Assembly (NCBI GenBank): GCA_943787575.1
Contig: CALSMY010000005.1
Location: 62,001 to 126,000, forward strand
Origin: an uncultured Opitutales bacterium
GTDB lineage: Bacteria; Verrucomicrobiota; Verrucomicrobiia; Opitutales; Seribacteraceae
Direction of reading: 5' to 3'
DNA length: 64,000 nucleotides
In this document: positions 17,970 to 26,947 of the stretch, piece by piece
How positions within the stretch are numbered: position 1 is the first letter of the stretch
Layout: the number at the start of each line of letters is the position of its first letter
The notes under the pieces: model-generated
Seen by the model: the letters and a program-made list of their open reading frames with translations, nothing else
Database searches by the model: none
Told to the model about the DNA's origin: nothing
Position numbers and translations under genes: made by a program

Positions 17970-19004
17970 ATGACCGCTGCGGATCCGCCTCCGTCCCGAT
18001 ACGACGGACGAATGCCTTATCGGCAATGCGGGAAATCAGGAGTAAAGCTGCCTCTGCTCAGTCTTGGTTGTTGGCATAATTTTGGAGGAGATACACCAAG
18101 CTCTGAACAGACTGATATGATAAAGACTTCATTTGATGGGGGCATTACTCATTTCGATCTGGCCAATAATTACGGACCTCCTTACGGATCCGCCGAACAT
18201 AATGTTGGAAAGATTTTAAAGGATTTGCCCAGGGATGAACTACTCGTTTCAAGCAAAGCTGGATATGATATGTGGCATGGGCCATACGGGCAGGGTGGAT
18301 CCCGTAAACATTTACTGGCCAGTTTGGACCAATCCTTAAAGCGTACAAATTTGGAATACTTTGACATCTTTTATTCTCATTGCTTTGACTCAAATGTGCC
18401 TCTTGAGGAAACCCTGACTGCACTGGATACCGCTGTAAAGCAGGGGAAGGCACTTTATGTAGGGATTAGTAGTTATTCGACCAAGCAGACGAAGGAAGCT
18501 GTGGAAGCCTGTAAAAACCTTAATCTTGTTGTACCGATTATCCACCAGCCCAATTATTCAATGCTCAATCGTTGGGTGGAGCAGGATTTGCTTGATCTAT
18601 GTGGGGATCAAGGATTGGGAGTGATTGCCTTTTGTCCACTTTTTCAAGGATTACTGAGCGATAAATACCTGGATGGAATTCCCCCAAACTGTCGGTTCAG
18701 CCTTCCGCTTTCTCCTTTACGAAAGAATGAGGTGAATGAACAGAACCTTACGGGTCATTCGTGAACTTAAATGACATTTGGCTGAATGCACGCGAACAAA
18801 CCCTTGCACAAATGTCTCTTTCCGTGGGTGTTGCGACATAAGAGGAGGTGACGCAGTGCCCTGATGGGTGCAAGTAGCAAAGAACAAATTCTTGAAAATA
18901 TGAAAGCGATCCAAAACTTAGAATTTTCTAGTGAAGAAGAAAGCTTAATTAACCGAACGGTGGCAAAAATCAATTTACCTAAATCCCTTTGGGCAACGGA
19001 TTAG
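17970..19004 (+). pseudogene. Aldo/keto reductase (YghZ/L-GAP reductase-like), 3' end disrupted
   Basis: The first ~250 residues read cleanly as an aldo/keto reductase: YRQCGKSG, LSLGCWHNF, FDLANNYGP with catalytic Tyr, VSSKAGYDMWHGPYG and SLKRTNLEYFDIFYSH. After KYLDGIP the frame stops at 18764. The missing C-terminus lies directly downstream in shifting frames: LNDIWLNAREQTLAQMSL (18769-18822), then LMGASSKEQILENM onward, to a TAG at 19002. About five small insertions (around 18753, 18770, 18824, 18842 and 18854) explain it and sum to six bases, so the tail returns to the original frame. The intact protein would be ~342 residues. The tail overlaps the convergent amidase by 4 bases. Confidence 0.8.
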
Positions 19005-19792
19005 TTCTTGGGAGACTGAATTAAATCCTCACGGATATCTGATAAAGCGGGGAATGAAGAACGCCAGTTTACAACATCTCCATAGGTAAGTGTAGATTGC
19101 AGAACTTGCTCTTCTTCATTTGCTTGGGCAATGGTCAAGCCTTTGGGGTCAATTATTTTAGACCCTCCTGCATACTTATAATTTGGATCTCTTCCCGTTC
19201 GGTTGATCCCTATGACATAAGCCTGGTTCTCTATGGCTCTGGCTTGTAATAAGGTATGCCAATGGTTCATACGGGCATTCGGCCAGCTTGCAAGGACGGC
19301 AAAGAGGTTGGCTCCTTGTTGCGCACCGTGACGAAATAATTCAGGAAAACGAAGGTCATAGCACAGGATTGGACAAAGCATAAAATCTCCTATTTTAAAT
19401 AGTTCGTATTTCTTACCTGGTAAATGAGCCTTTTCTTCACCCAGCAAAGTAAATGGGTGCATTTTTTGATATTCCCCAACACATTCCCCACTGGGGTTAA
19501 AAAGTACGGATAGGTTTTTACCTAATTCTTGGTCCTTATCCGGTGCAATCGTTCCCGCTAATACCCAGGTCTTATATTCAGAAGAGAGCTTGGATAAAAA
19601 AGTACTTGTTTCACGAGGTTCGTAGTGGAGCGTTTTGCTCAAGTTTAGTGAAAAACCAGTGGCAAATGCCTCGGGGAGAATAATGAGAGAATTGGGTTCA
19701 GGTTTATTTTGCCTGAGCAGTTTTTGAACTTTAAAAAAGTTGGCCTCTTTGTTTTCCCATTCGGGTGCAAATTGGACGAGGTGAACTTTCAA
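19001..19792 (-). CDS. Carbon-nitrogen hydrolase (nitrilase superfamily, omega-amidase-like)
   Basis: 263 residues. The Glu-Lys-Cys triad is visible: E in ILPEAFATGF (~41), K in YQKMHPF (~110) and C in ILCYDLRFPE (~145). The combination of MHPFTLLGEE and CYDLRFPELFR is that of the YafV/Nit2 omega-amidase branch, which hydrolyses 2-oxoglutaramate or 2-oxosuccinamate. It starts 2 bases after the upstream DUF1080 gene and is thus co-transcribed with it, an unusual pairing. There is no signal peptide, so it is cytoplasmic. Confidence 0.85.
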   Translation of the reverse strand: MKVHLVQFAPEWENKEANFFKVQKLLRQNKPEPNSLIILPEAFATGFSLNLSKTLHYEPRETSTFLSKLSSEYKTWVLAGTIAPDKDQELGKNLSVLFNPSGECVGEYQKMHPFTLLGEEKAHLPGKKYELFKIGDFMLCPILCYDLRFPELFRHGAQQGANLFAVLASWPNARMNHWHTLLQARAIENQAYVIGINRTGRDPNYKYAGGSKIIDPKGLTIAQANEEEQVLQSTLTYGDVVNWRSSFPALSDIREDLIQSPKN

Positions 19793-19794
19793 AC

Positions 19795-20478
19795 TTACAG
19801 CTCGAGAATTTTAATATTTCTGAACTCCACACGGTGGGGAACGCCATGGTCCTGCAGACCGATGTGTCCACGCATTGGTCGCTTGGAAAGATCGTAGGGA
19901 GGAAGTCCATCATCAGGTTCACTGTCGAGGTAAACATTTTGCACCTCCACGCCATTCAAGCCCACCCGGATATGATGTCCTTCGCTGGAGACAATGAGAT
20001 GGTTCCATTCACCAGGTCTTTTTGAAGCATTTTTGGCGGGCATTTTAAACCTTATGATTCCCCCATGGTCATGATGGGTCATGGACTCATCCTTCTGGCC
20101 AAAGCAATCTAAGATTTGGATCTCCGTACCTGTGTCTACTGGGTTTTGAGGGTTTCCAATGCGGAAGAAAAGTCCGCTGTTTCCCTTCGGGGGGTATTTG
20201 TATTCCATTTCTAAAATGAAATCACCATAAGTTTTTTCCGAAATCAAGTAGTCTTTGAACCGTTTCCAGCCGGTCTGTTCGGGCAGCGGATCGATGATCA
20301 GGCAGCCCTCTTTATTCACTACCCAGTTCCCCTCAGTTTTCCAGCCGCTTAAATCTTTCCCGTTCAAAAGAGGGACAAATTCTGAGGTAGTGGGATAGGG
20401 TTTAGATTGGGCATTTCCCTCCAAAGAATTTGCTAACATGAGGATAACAGCAGAGGAGATAATAGAAAAACTTTTCAT
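19795..20478 (-). CDS. Secreted DUF1080 (3-keto-disaccharide hydrolase) protein
   Basis: 227 residues with a signal peptide (cleavage near GNAQS, ~24). The single DUF1080 domain shows FVPLLNGKDLSGW (~35), the GNSGLFFR block (~100), EIQILDC (~120), GEWNHLIV (~158) and GHIGLQDHG near the C-terminus. This concanavalin-like fold was later assigned to cleavage of 3-keto-glycosides; many members are abundant in Planctomycetes and Verrucomicrobia. Leader gene of a two-gene unit with the amidase. Substrate unknown. Confidence 0.88.
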   Translation of the reverse strand: MKSFSIISSAVILMLANSLEGNAQSKPYPTTSEFVPLLNGKDLSGWKTEGNWVVNKEGCLIIDPLPEQTGWKRFKDYLISEKTYGDFILEMEYKYPPKGNSGLFFRIGNPQNPVDTGTEIQILDCFGQKDESMTHHDHGGIIRFKMPAKNASKRPGEWNHLIVSSEGHHIRVGLNGVEVQNVYLDSEPDDGLPPYDLSKRPMRGHIGLQDHGVPHRVEFRNIKILEL

Positions 20479-20825
20479 ATATTTGAACTCTCGTAAATTA
20501 AGAGCTTTCTCGTTGGTGAGGGCAAGTTGTTTAGAAGGTCACTGTTGGTACTACAGATTTTGGAATCCCATGGTTTACTGTGTTTATGTATAACCGAAAA
20601 AAAGGCATTAAGAATTTTTTTAAGCCGGCTCTTTAAGTGGAAAGATACGGGGAAAATAGCAATGTTCGGAAAGAAAACTCTTATCGAATGAGACCATTCG
20701 ATCCGTACCTATTTTGGGGGTCCGAAATTATCAACCAATTCGGCTTTACATCTCTCATTTCAACGATACAGAAGTTGGGTAATTTTAGTTTTATTACCTA
20801 AGCTAATCCTTTACCCCTTTTACCC
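20479..20825. other. Divergent intergenic region, 347 bases
   Basis: No coding frame of note. It separates the leftward DUF1080 gene from the rightward P-loop gene and must hold both promoters. The only clear structure is a perfect 8-bp inverted repeat with a 4-base loop (ATCGAATG-AGAC-CATTCGAT, 20683-20702). It could be an operator or a weak terminator. Confidence 0.5.
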
Positions 20826-21848
20826 ATGAAAAAAATCCCTGCTGGGCTCATTGTTCCTAGTGCTGCTTTTTGTTTACAAAAATCATCCATTGCTGGTTAT
20901 CAAATGTTGGATAAGTCTCCTGAGCCTGGAGATCTCGTATTTGGCTCGATTCGTCGCATTGGGCAACATTCATCTTTGGAGAATGTGTCGGGTCGAATAC
21001 ATGCTGTGCACAATGGATCCAAAGCGGTTTTCGTTTTTGGAAACCGTTATGCTCCGGATCATTACGAAGGGATCATTCAGGAAGACTTAATAAAGGATGT
21101 CGATCTTTTGGCTCGTTCGGGAATGATTGGTACAGTTGTTACTAAAAATGCGATGCTTAAGGATCCTACGAGGATTCGCATCCATGGGCACTTGGTTGAT
21201 AAGCAGGGTAAAGTGTTAAACACCCGAGACTTTCCTAAATTCAAGAAAACCCCAGCAAAGAAAGGAAAAGCCAAATTGGTCCTTGTTGTGGGTACCGCTA
21301 TGAATTCAGGAAAAAGTCTCGCCGCAGCAGCATGTTGTCGGGCTCTTCATCAAATGGGATATGCTGTAAATGGGTGTAAAATGACTGGAACAGCTAGCTT
21401 GAAGGATATCCTGCATATGAATGACGCAGGTGCCAAAGAATTTGCTGATTTCACTTACCTTGGCCATCCTTCCACCTACAAGCTAACCTTAGATGAAATG
21501 CTCGATGTGTTTCATACCCTTGACTCCAAACTTGGTAGCAATAGCAAAAATTTTCTTGTGGTTGAATTTGCGGATGGAATCAACCAACGGGAAACCGCCA
21601 TGCTCCTTGAATGCCCGGAAATTGTTTCCCGGATCCACAAATTAATCTTTTGTGCCGCAGACGCTTTAGGAGCCGTGGGCGGGATCCATATTTTGAAGAC
21701 CAAGTTTAACCTGGTTCCTGACGCGGTTTCAGGTCTTTGTTCAAGCTCTCCTTTGCATATCCGGGAATTAAATAATTTCACCGATGCTCCTGTCTTTAAT
21801 GGAGCAGATCTTAAGCTCGACCAAATGGCGGAAATTCTCTTGAACTAA
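20826..21848 (+). CDS. P-loop NTPase-like protein of unknown function
   Basis: 340 residues, not recognised as a named family. The N-terminal ~140 residues hold a compact all-beta-looking region (GDLVFGSIRRIGQHSS, VFVFGNRYAPDHYEG). The C-terminal half is a P-loop domain: VVGTAMNSGKS Walker A at about 158-168, with the following ACCRALHQMGYAVNGCKMTG segment resembling BioD/MobB-type folds, and VVEFADG as a possible Walker B. No signal peptide. It lies 5 bases before the isoaspartyl peptidase gene, which in turn overlaps a sulfatase gene, so the three form one operon. A ligase- or kinase-like role is a guess. Confidence 0.6.
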   Translation: MKKIPAGLIVPSAAFCLQKSSIAGYQMLDKSPEPGDLVFGSIRRIGQHSSLENVSGRIHAVHNGSKAVFVFGNRYAPDHYEGIIQEDLIKDVDLLARSGMIGTVVTKNAMLKDPTRIRIHGHLVDKQGKVLNTRDFPKFKKTPAKKGKAKLVLVVGTAMNSGKSLAAAACCRALHQMGYAVNGCKMTGTASLKDILHMNDAGAKEFADFTYLGHPSTYKLTLDEMLDVFHTLDSKLGSNSKNFLVVEFADGINQRETAMLLECPEIVSRIHKLIFCAADALGAVGGIHILKTKFNLVPDAVSGLCSSSPLHIRELNNFTDAPVFNGADLKLDQMAEILLN

Positions 21849-21853
21849 TCCCT

Positions 21854-22741
21854 GTGGGAAATGGGAAGTGTAAATTAATTATTCATGGTGGTGCGGGCAG
21901 GCTCGAAGGCAAGGTAGCTACCAAGGAACAATATCGCGTCGGTTTGCAGGAGGCTTTGCATCCTGCATACGAAACCTTATTGCAGGAAGGTGCCCGTGCC
22001 GCGGTTCTTCATGCGATTCGGCTTCTTGAGAGTGATCCTATTTTTAATGCGGGTACAGGCTCGAAACTTCAGCGGGATGGTCGGGTAAGAATGTCTGCCG
22101 CCCTTATGGATTCAATGGATTCAATCTTCTCGGGCGTGATCAATATTTACGATGTCGAACATCCGATTTCGGTGGCTGATTCCTTGCGGGGAGAAGTGCA
22201 TCATCTGCTCTCCGGAAATGAAGCAACCGAATACGCTCGACGGAAAGGATTTCCCTTTCATGACCCAATTACTATGTCCCGTTTCATTGAGTACCGCAAA
22301 GCGTTAAAGAACCGGGAAAAATTTGGTACTGTGGGAGCAGTTGCCTTGGCTGAGGATGGAATTGTCTGCGCTGGTACTTCCACTGGTGGTATAGGCAATG
22401 AAACGCCCGGACGGGTGAGCGATAGTGCCAGTGTGGCAGGTACTTACGCAGATGAAGTTGGAGGGGTTTCCTGTACAGGCAAAGGTGAGCATATTATCAA
22501 TCAGGCGGTGGCTGCTCAGGTGATATATCGTTTACGGGATGGTGTGCCCCTCAAAACCATTCTATTGGATTTAATGAAGGAAGGTGCTTCGCGTAACCAT
22601 GAATTCGGATTGATATCTTTGAACAAAAAAGGGCGTTTCGGCGTTCGTTCAACCAAGAATTCAATCAGCGTGCTCTATGCCCTGAAAGACGCCTCCCATG
22701 AATTAGACTTTACGACGGGCAGAAGAAACCTGATTCTTTGA
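21854..22741 (+). CDS. Isoaspartyl peptidase / L-asparaginase (Ntn-hydrolase)
   Basis: 295 residues. These enzymes self-cleave before a catalytic Thr and hydrolyse isoaspartyl dipeptides or asparagine. LIIHGGAG at the N-terminus, FNAGTGSKL near 60 and the cleavage/nucleophile site FGTVGAVAL near 157 (Thr after Gly) are present, then GGIGNETPGRVSDSA and GTYAD. The start is GTG at 21854, five bases after the P-loop gene. The stop overlaps the next ATG (TGATG), indicating coupled translation with a sulfatase. The autoprocessing site looks intact. No export signal, so cytoplasmic. Confidence 0.88.
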   Translation: MGNGKCKLIIHGGAGRLEGKVATKEQYRVGLQEALHPAYETLLQEGARAAVLHAIRLLESDPIFNAGTGSKLQRDGRVRMSAALMDSMDSIFSGVINIYDVEHPISVADSLRGEVHHLLSGNEATEYARRKGFPFHDPITMSRFIEYRKALKNREKFGTVGAVALAEDGIVCAGTSTGGIGNETPGRVSDSASVAGTYADEVGGVSCTGKGEHIINQAVAAQVIYRLRDGVPLKTILLDLMKEGASRNHEFGLISLNKKGRFGVRSTKNSISVLYALKDASHELDFTTGRRNLIL

Positions 22742-24099
22742 TGCTTTTTATGAAGATTTTACAATCCATTTATCTATTTCTTTTCTTCAGCTCAGTTTCT
22801 TTCGGTGATGAGAGGCCAAATATAATTTTTATTTTTGCGGACGACTGGGGGTGGGGAGATCTTGGCTGTCATGGTCATCCCTATGTGAAAACTCCGAATA
22901 TTGACCGCTTGGCAGAGGAGGGTACAGATTTCCACAGATTTTCGGTTGCGAGCGGAGTTTGTTCACCCAGTCGAGCCGCTGTGATGACCGGACATTTTCC
23001 GGCTCGCTACTCCATTGATGGACACTTTGCCTGGGTGCCTTCCAATCAGAAGCGCAATATGCCGGACTGGTTAAACCCTCAGGCTCCTTTGCTTACACGA
23101 TTTTTACAGGAAGCTGGCTATGCCACTGCTCACTATGGAAAATGGCATTTGGCTAACGATATGATTCCCGATTCGCCTCTTCCCAGTGCCTATGGGATTG
23201 ATGAGTATGGAGCCTTTAATTGTGCCGGCCCGCAAATGTTCGTCCATGACGATGTGAAAATGGCCATTCCTTTCATCGAACGAAGCCACGAATTAGGAAA
23301 GCCATTTTTTATTAACTTATGGATGCATGAACCCCACACCCCATTTCATGTCGATCCCAAGTTACTCAATAAATTTTCAGATTTGGATGAGCCAGATGCC
23401 ATCTATGCGGCCACTCTTTACCATGCTGACTTACGGATTGGTGAGTTGCTCAATGCCTTAGACCGTATTGGGTTGGCTGATAATACCTTGGTTATTTTCT
23501 CTTCTGATAATGGGCCAGCACGTTCGGTTCCTGCAGCTCCCTTGGCACTCACATATGACTCGGCAACAGGTCTCGGATACGGTATTGGTGCAGCCAAGGG
23601 GATAACCGGAGGCCGAAGGAAATACAAAGGTTCTCTTATGGAAGGAGGGATTGGAGTACCTTTTATTGCCCGTTGGCCGGGTAAAATTCCTGCTGGCAAG
23701 GTGGATAAATCAAACTTTCTTTCCGCAGTGGATTTACTTCCAACCTTTTGCGAACTGGGCGGATTAACCCTGCCTGTTGACTACCGACCAGACGGGGTGA
23801 GTCAGGTTTCTGCCCTGATGGGAAAGGAAAAAGGTACACGAGAAAAGCCTTTGTTTTGGAGAATGTCGCATGGGTATGCCATGGTTCACAAACAATGGAA
23901 ATTGGTGAGTGACCGAAAGTTCTCAACCTTTGAATTATTTGATCTGGTTGCCGATCCACTCGAATCTAAAGATTTATCCAAATTGAATAATGAAGTTACT
24001 CAGAATTTAATTGGGATGATTAAGGATTGGACCAAGTCCCTGCCTGAAAACCCATCCGGCCCAGTTTTTTCTTCCTTGCGTGCTGAACCAGCAAAGTAA
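22741..24099 (+). CDS. Secreted sulfatase
   Basis: 452 residues from the ATG at 22741, which overlaps the upstream stop; a second ATG at 22750 is an alternative. A signal peptide (~1-22) precedes the type I sulfatase domain. Metal aspartates D34-D35 (FADDWGWGD), formylglycine site C74-S-P-S-R78, GKWHL near 133, HEPHTPF near 200 and SSDNGPA near 255 are all present. The C-terminal FDLVADPLESKDLS block is usual. It is tied to the isoaspartyl peptidase upstream by overlap and converges with the propeller gene, with 9 bases between stops. Confidence 0.92.
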   Translation: MLFMKILQSIYLFLFFSSVSFGDERPNIIFIFADDWGWGDLGCHGHPYVKTPNIDRLAEEGTDFHRFSVASGVCSPSRAAVMTGHFPARYSIDGHFAWVPSNQKRNMPDWLNPQAPLLTRFLQEAGYATAHYGKWHLANDMIPDSPLPSAYGIDEYGAFNCAGPQMFVHDDVKMAIPFIERSHELGKPFFINLWMHEPHTPFHVDPKLLNKFSDLDEPDAIYAATLYHADLRIGELLNALDRIGLADNTLVIFSSDNGPARSVPAAPLALTYDSATGLGYGIGAAKGITGGRRKYKGSLMEGGIGVPFIARWPGKIPAGKVDKSNFLSAVDLLPTFCELGGLTLPVDYRPDGVSQVSALMGKEKGTREKPLFWRMSHGYAMVHKQWKLVSDRKFSTFELFDLVADPLESKDLSKLNNEVTQNLIGMIKDWTKSLPENPSGPVFSSLRAEPAK

Positions 24100-24108
24100 T
24101 TCAAGCTT

Positions 24109-25437
24109 TCAGGGGAGTCCCGTTGCGATTCGATAGAGGGCTTTTTCGGTCCGAACAAGAAAGCTACCTCGCAGGGGTACGAAAGAAGCCATATGGCCAT
24201 CGTCCAACTGGTTTTCAGCAAGAATTTTCATAGAGGTACCTGGCTGGATAACAGTGGTTTTTCCAGAATGATTAGAAATATAGATTTTCCCATCTGCAAA
24301 AGTGGGGGACGAACTGTATTCTCCTTCTAATCTTGAGCGCCATAGTACTTCTCCATCTCTTGCGTTTAAACAGGTTAAAATTCCACCGTCGTTTATCACA
24401 TAAAGCAACCCATCAACGATTATTGGGGATGGTTTTTTTGGTGCCCCCTTGGTCATTTTCCATGCCAGGCTTGGAGGATGGTTGCCGTGCATTTGATAAG
24501 CATGAATTTCTCCTTTCATAAAGCCTGTGGAAACAATAAATAGATTTTCAAACCTCAAGGGTTTACTCACATTTGAAAAGCCAAGGATTCCATAGTTGAT
24601 TTTCCAAAGCTCCTTACCGGTTTCTGGGTGATAACCGTACACCCAGTCTGCACCCGTGGAGATTAAAACAGGACCATTCGAACCTTGTACGATTAGGGGA
24701 GTGGCGTAGGCCTTTTTTGTTTGTGGATTTTCTCTTAATTTTCCACTTCGTTTACGATGCCAAGCGATTTTGCCAGTTTCTTGAAAGAGGGCAACTACGC
24801 TCTGTTTATCAGTTCCATCAAGATGAAAAATCATCAATTTATTCCAAAGTACTGGGGTGCTGCCTGGTCCATTTTCATGATGAATCCAAAGATCAGGGTC
24901 TTGGTTTTTCCAAATAATTTGTCCGGTTTTACTATTTAGGCAGGCATTTCCAAAAGCACCAAAGTGTATGAATAACTTTCCATTTTTTAGAATGGGAGAG
25001 GGGGAGGCGTAACTATTTAAGCGATGAATTGCTTGGGGTGCTTTCTTTTCGAAAACTTTGATCTGACGAATGATCTTCCCAGTCTTTAGATCAACCTGCA
25101 GGGCGATAAATTCTACTTTTGACAGATAATGCAATCCCATAGCTCCCGGAAAGGAACTTTCATTTGCTCTTCTCTCCCGCTCCTCCTGCGAAGCCACGGT
25201 TTCAAGGGCTGTGGTAATCCATGCGGTTGAATCTTGATATACTGGGGAGGAATGTCCTCTTCCGGGTAGAAGGGTTTTCCACGAGAGGTTTTTATTTTCT
25301 GACCATTCGAGGGGATATTCTCCTGCGGGTGCATGGCCATTTCCGTTCGGCCCTCTCCACTGCTCCCAGCCTTGGTTGGAAAGAAGAAGGGATTGAGCGA
25401 AAAGAAAAAGAAAAACTAACTGGGCGGGTTTATACAT
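24109..25437 (-). CDS. Secreted PQQ-type beta-propeller (BamB-like)
   Basis: 442 residues with an N-terminal signal peptide (~1-22, LLLSNQGWEQW). The mature part starts WRGPNGNGHAP, common in Planctomycete and Verrucomicrobia outer propellers, and has repeated W-motif blades (GKIIRQIKVF, GQIIWKN, GKIAWHRK, GKELWKI, GEVLWRS) of the PQQ/BamB eight-bladed family. Such proteins may be dehydrogenase-like or structural; no dehydrogenase active site was recognised. It is the third gene of a leftward unit after the cytochrome and DUF1501 genes (77-base gap). Confidence 0.8.
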   Translation of the reverse strand: MYKPAQLVFLFLFAQSLLLSNQGWEQWRGPNGNGHAPAGEYPLEWSENKNLSWKTLLPGRGHSSPVYQDSTAWITTALETVASQEERERRANESSFPGAMGLHYLSKVEFIALQVDLKTGKIIRQIKVFEKKAPQAIHRLNSYASPSPILKNGKLFIHFGAFGNACLNSKTGQIIWKNQDPDLWIHHENGPGSTPVLWNKLMIFHLDGTDKQSVVALFQETGKIAWHRKRSGKLRENPQTKKAYATPLIVQGSNGPVLISTGADWVYGYHPETGKELWKINYGILGFSNVSKPLRFENLFIVSTGFMKGEIHAYQMHGNHPPSLAWKMTKGAPKKPSPIIVDGLLYVINDGGILTCLNARDGEVLWRSRLEGEYSSSPTFADGKIYISNHSGKTTVIQPGTSMKILAENQLDDGHMASFVPLRGSFLVRTEKALYRIATGLP

Positions 25438-25514
25438 TCAGTCGATAAAGATATTATCCTAACTACCACTAGCACCTAGGGAAGAACGAAAACCCAGAGA
25501 CCACCTAAAATAAA

Positions 25515-26939
25515 TTAGGAAAGAATGGGTTTGACTGCATGCCCATGTACATCGGTTAAGCGAAAATGCCTTCCTTGATACTTGAAAGTAAGCCGCTCGT
25601 GATCGATGCCAAGTAAGTGGAGTATTGTAGCGTGAAAATCATGCACATGGATCCCACCATCTTCCACATTGTAAGAATAGTCGTCTGATTGACCATAAGT
25701 GATTCCTGGCTTTACCCCTCCACCGGCAAACCAAGTTGAATGGTTCCGTGGGTGATGATCCCGGCCAAAATTGGTTTTATTGAATTTCCCCTGGCAATAA
25801 TTAGTTCGTCCAAATTCACCACCCCAAATTACCAGGGTATCATCAAGCATTCCGCGTTGTTTGAGATCAGCTACCAGGGCATAAGATGCACGATCTGTTT
25901 CCTTGCATTGCTTTTTTATTCCACCAGGTAGGCCACCATGATGATCCCATCCCTGGTGATAGAGTTGAATAAAACGAACATCCTTTTCAGCCAACCTTCT
26001 AGCAAGTAAACAATTTGCCGCAAATGTACCAGGGGTACGGGCATCTTCTCCATAAAGTTTAAAAGTTGATTCAGGTTCGTTTCCAAGATCGGTTACATCT
26101 GGTATCGAACTTTGCATACGAAAGCCCATTTCGTACTGGGCAATACGGGTTTCCAGAGCAGAATCTCCGGTCCGTTCAAGTTGAATTTCATGAAGTTCTT
26201 TAAGATGATTAAGTGCATTTCTTCGACTTTCTCGGGAAACTCCTTCAGGACTATTGAGGTAGAGGATAGCATCTTTGGCTGAACGAAATCGTGTACCCGC
26301 ATGTTTGCCAGGTAGAAACCCGCTTCCCCACAGCCTCGAAACTAATGGTTGGCCACTTTTTCCTTTGGTTACCAGGGTGACGAAACTTGGAAGGTTTTCA
26401 TTCATCGAACCAAGTCCATATGATAGCCAAGAGCCCATACTTGGACGCCCTGGCAACTGGGAACCCGTCTGCATGAAAGTCACGCCTGGTCCGTGGTTAA
26501 TGGCTTCTGTACACATTGAATTTACAATGCACATATCATCAGCAATTTTTGCCGTGTTGGGTAAAAGCTCGCTAATCCATTGTCCGCTTTTTCCATGCTG
26601 TGCAAATTGAAAGGGGGATCCAACCAGGGGTAAACTAGCCTGGTTACCTGACATCCCGGTCAGTCTTTGTCCTTGGCGCACAGATTCGGGTAATTCCTTA
26701 CCAGTTTCTTGGATTAACCTTGGTTTGTAGTCAAACAAGTCGATTTGGGAAGGACCACCAGATTGAAATAGATAAATGACTCGTTTTGCTTTGGCGGGAT
26801 GATGGAATTTTGAGCCGGTTTCAGCATGGAGCATATTGGCCAGGGCCAGGCCGCCAAGTCCGCCCCCAAATCGATGGAGGAAGTTTCTGCGGGTCAAGCC
26901 AACAGAAGAATCAAAGCCGGTGCATTCAGGTCGTTTCAT
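25515..26939 (-). CDS. Tat-exported DUF1501 protein
   Basis: 474 residues. The twin-arginine signal LTRRNFLHRFGGGLGGLAL (~14-32) indicates folded export. DUF1501 is related to the alkaline-phosphatase/sulfatase fold: [22 protein letters not shown] (~53), NHGPGVTFMQTG (~148), QLYHQGWDHHGGLP (~325), [12 protein letters not shown] (~375) and GRDHHPRNHSTWFAGGG (~395) provide many His and Asp residues that could bind metal. It starts 8 bases after the large cytochrome gene, the partner it almost always has in this phylum. A second pair occurs at 41208-45850. Molecular function is not established. Confidence 0.9.
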   Translation of the reverse strand: MKRPECTGFDSSVGLTRRNFLHRFGGGLGGLALANMLHAETGSKFHHPAKAKRVIYLFQSGGPSQIDLFDYKPRLIQETGKELPESVRQGQRLTGMSGNQASLPLVGSPFQFAQHGKSGQWISELLPNTAKIADDMCIVNSMCTEAINHGPGVTFMQTGSQLPGRPSMGSWLSYGLGSMNENLPSFVTLVTKGKSGQPLVSRLWGSGFLPGKHAGTRFRSAKDAILYLNSPEGVSRESRRNALNHLKELHEIQLERTGDSALETRIAQYEMGFRMQSSIPDVTDLGNEPESTFKLYGEDARTPGTFAANCLLARRLAEKDVRFIQLYHQGWDHHGGLPGGIKKQCKETDRASYALVADLKQRGMLDDTLVIWGGEFGRTNYCQGKFNKTNFGRDHHPRNHSTWFAGGGVKPGITYGQSDDYSYNVEDGGIHVHDFHATILHLLGIDHERLTFKYQGRHFRLTDVHGHAVKPILS

Positions 26940-26947
26940 GGTTTATT

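Noticed and set aside
17970-19004. Possible jetD downstream of jetC
   Set aside because: The sequence reads clearly as an aldo/keto reductase (YRQCGKSG, NNYGP, SLKRTNLEYFD) with no Toprim or DUF2220 features.
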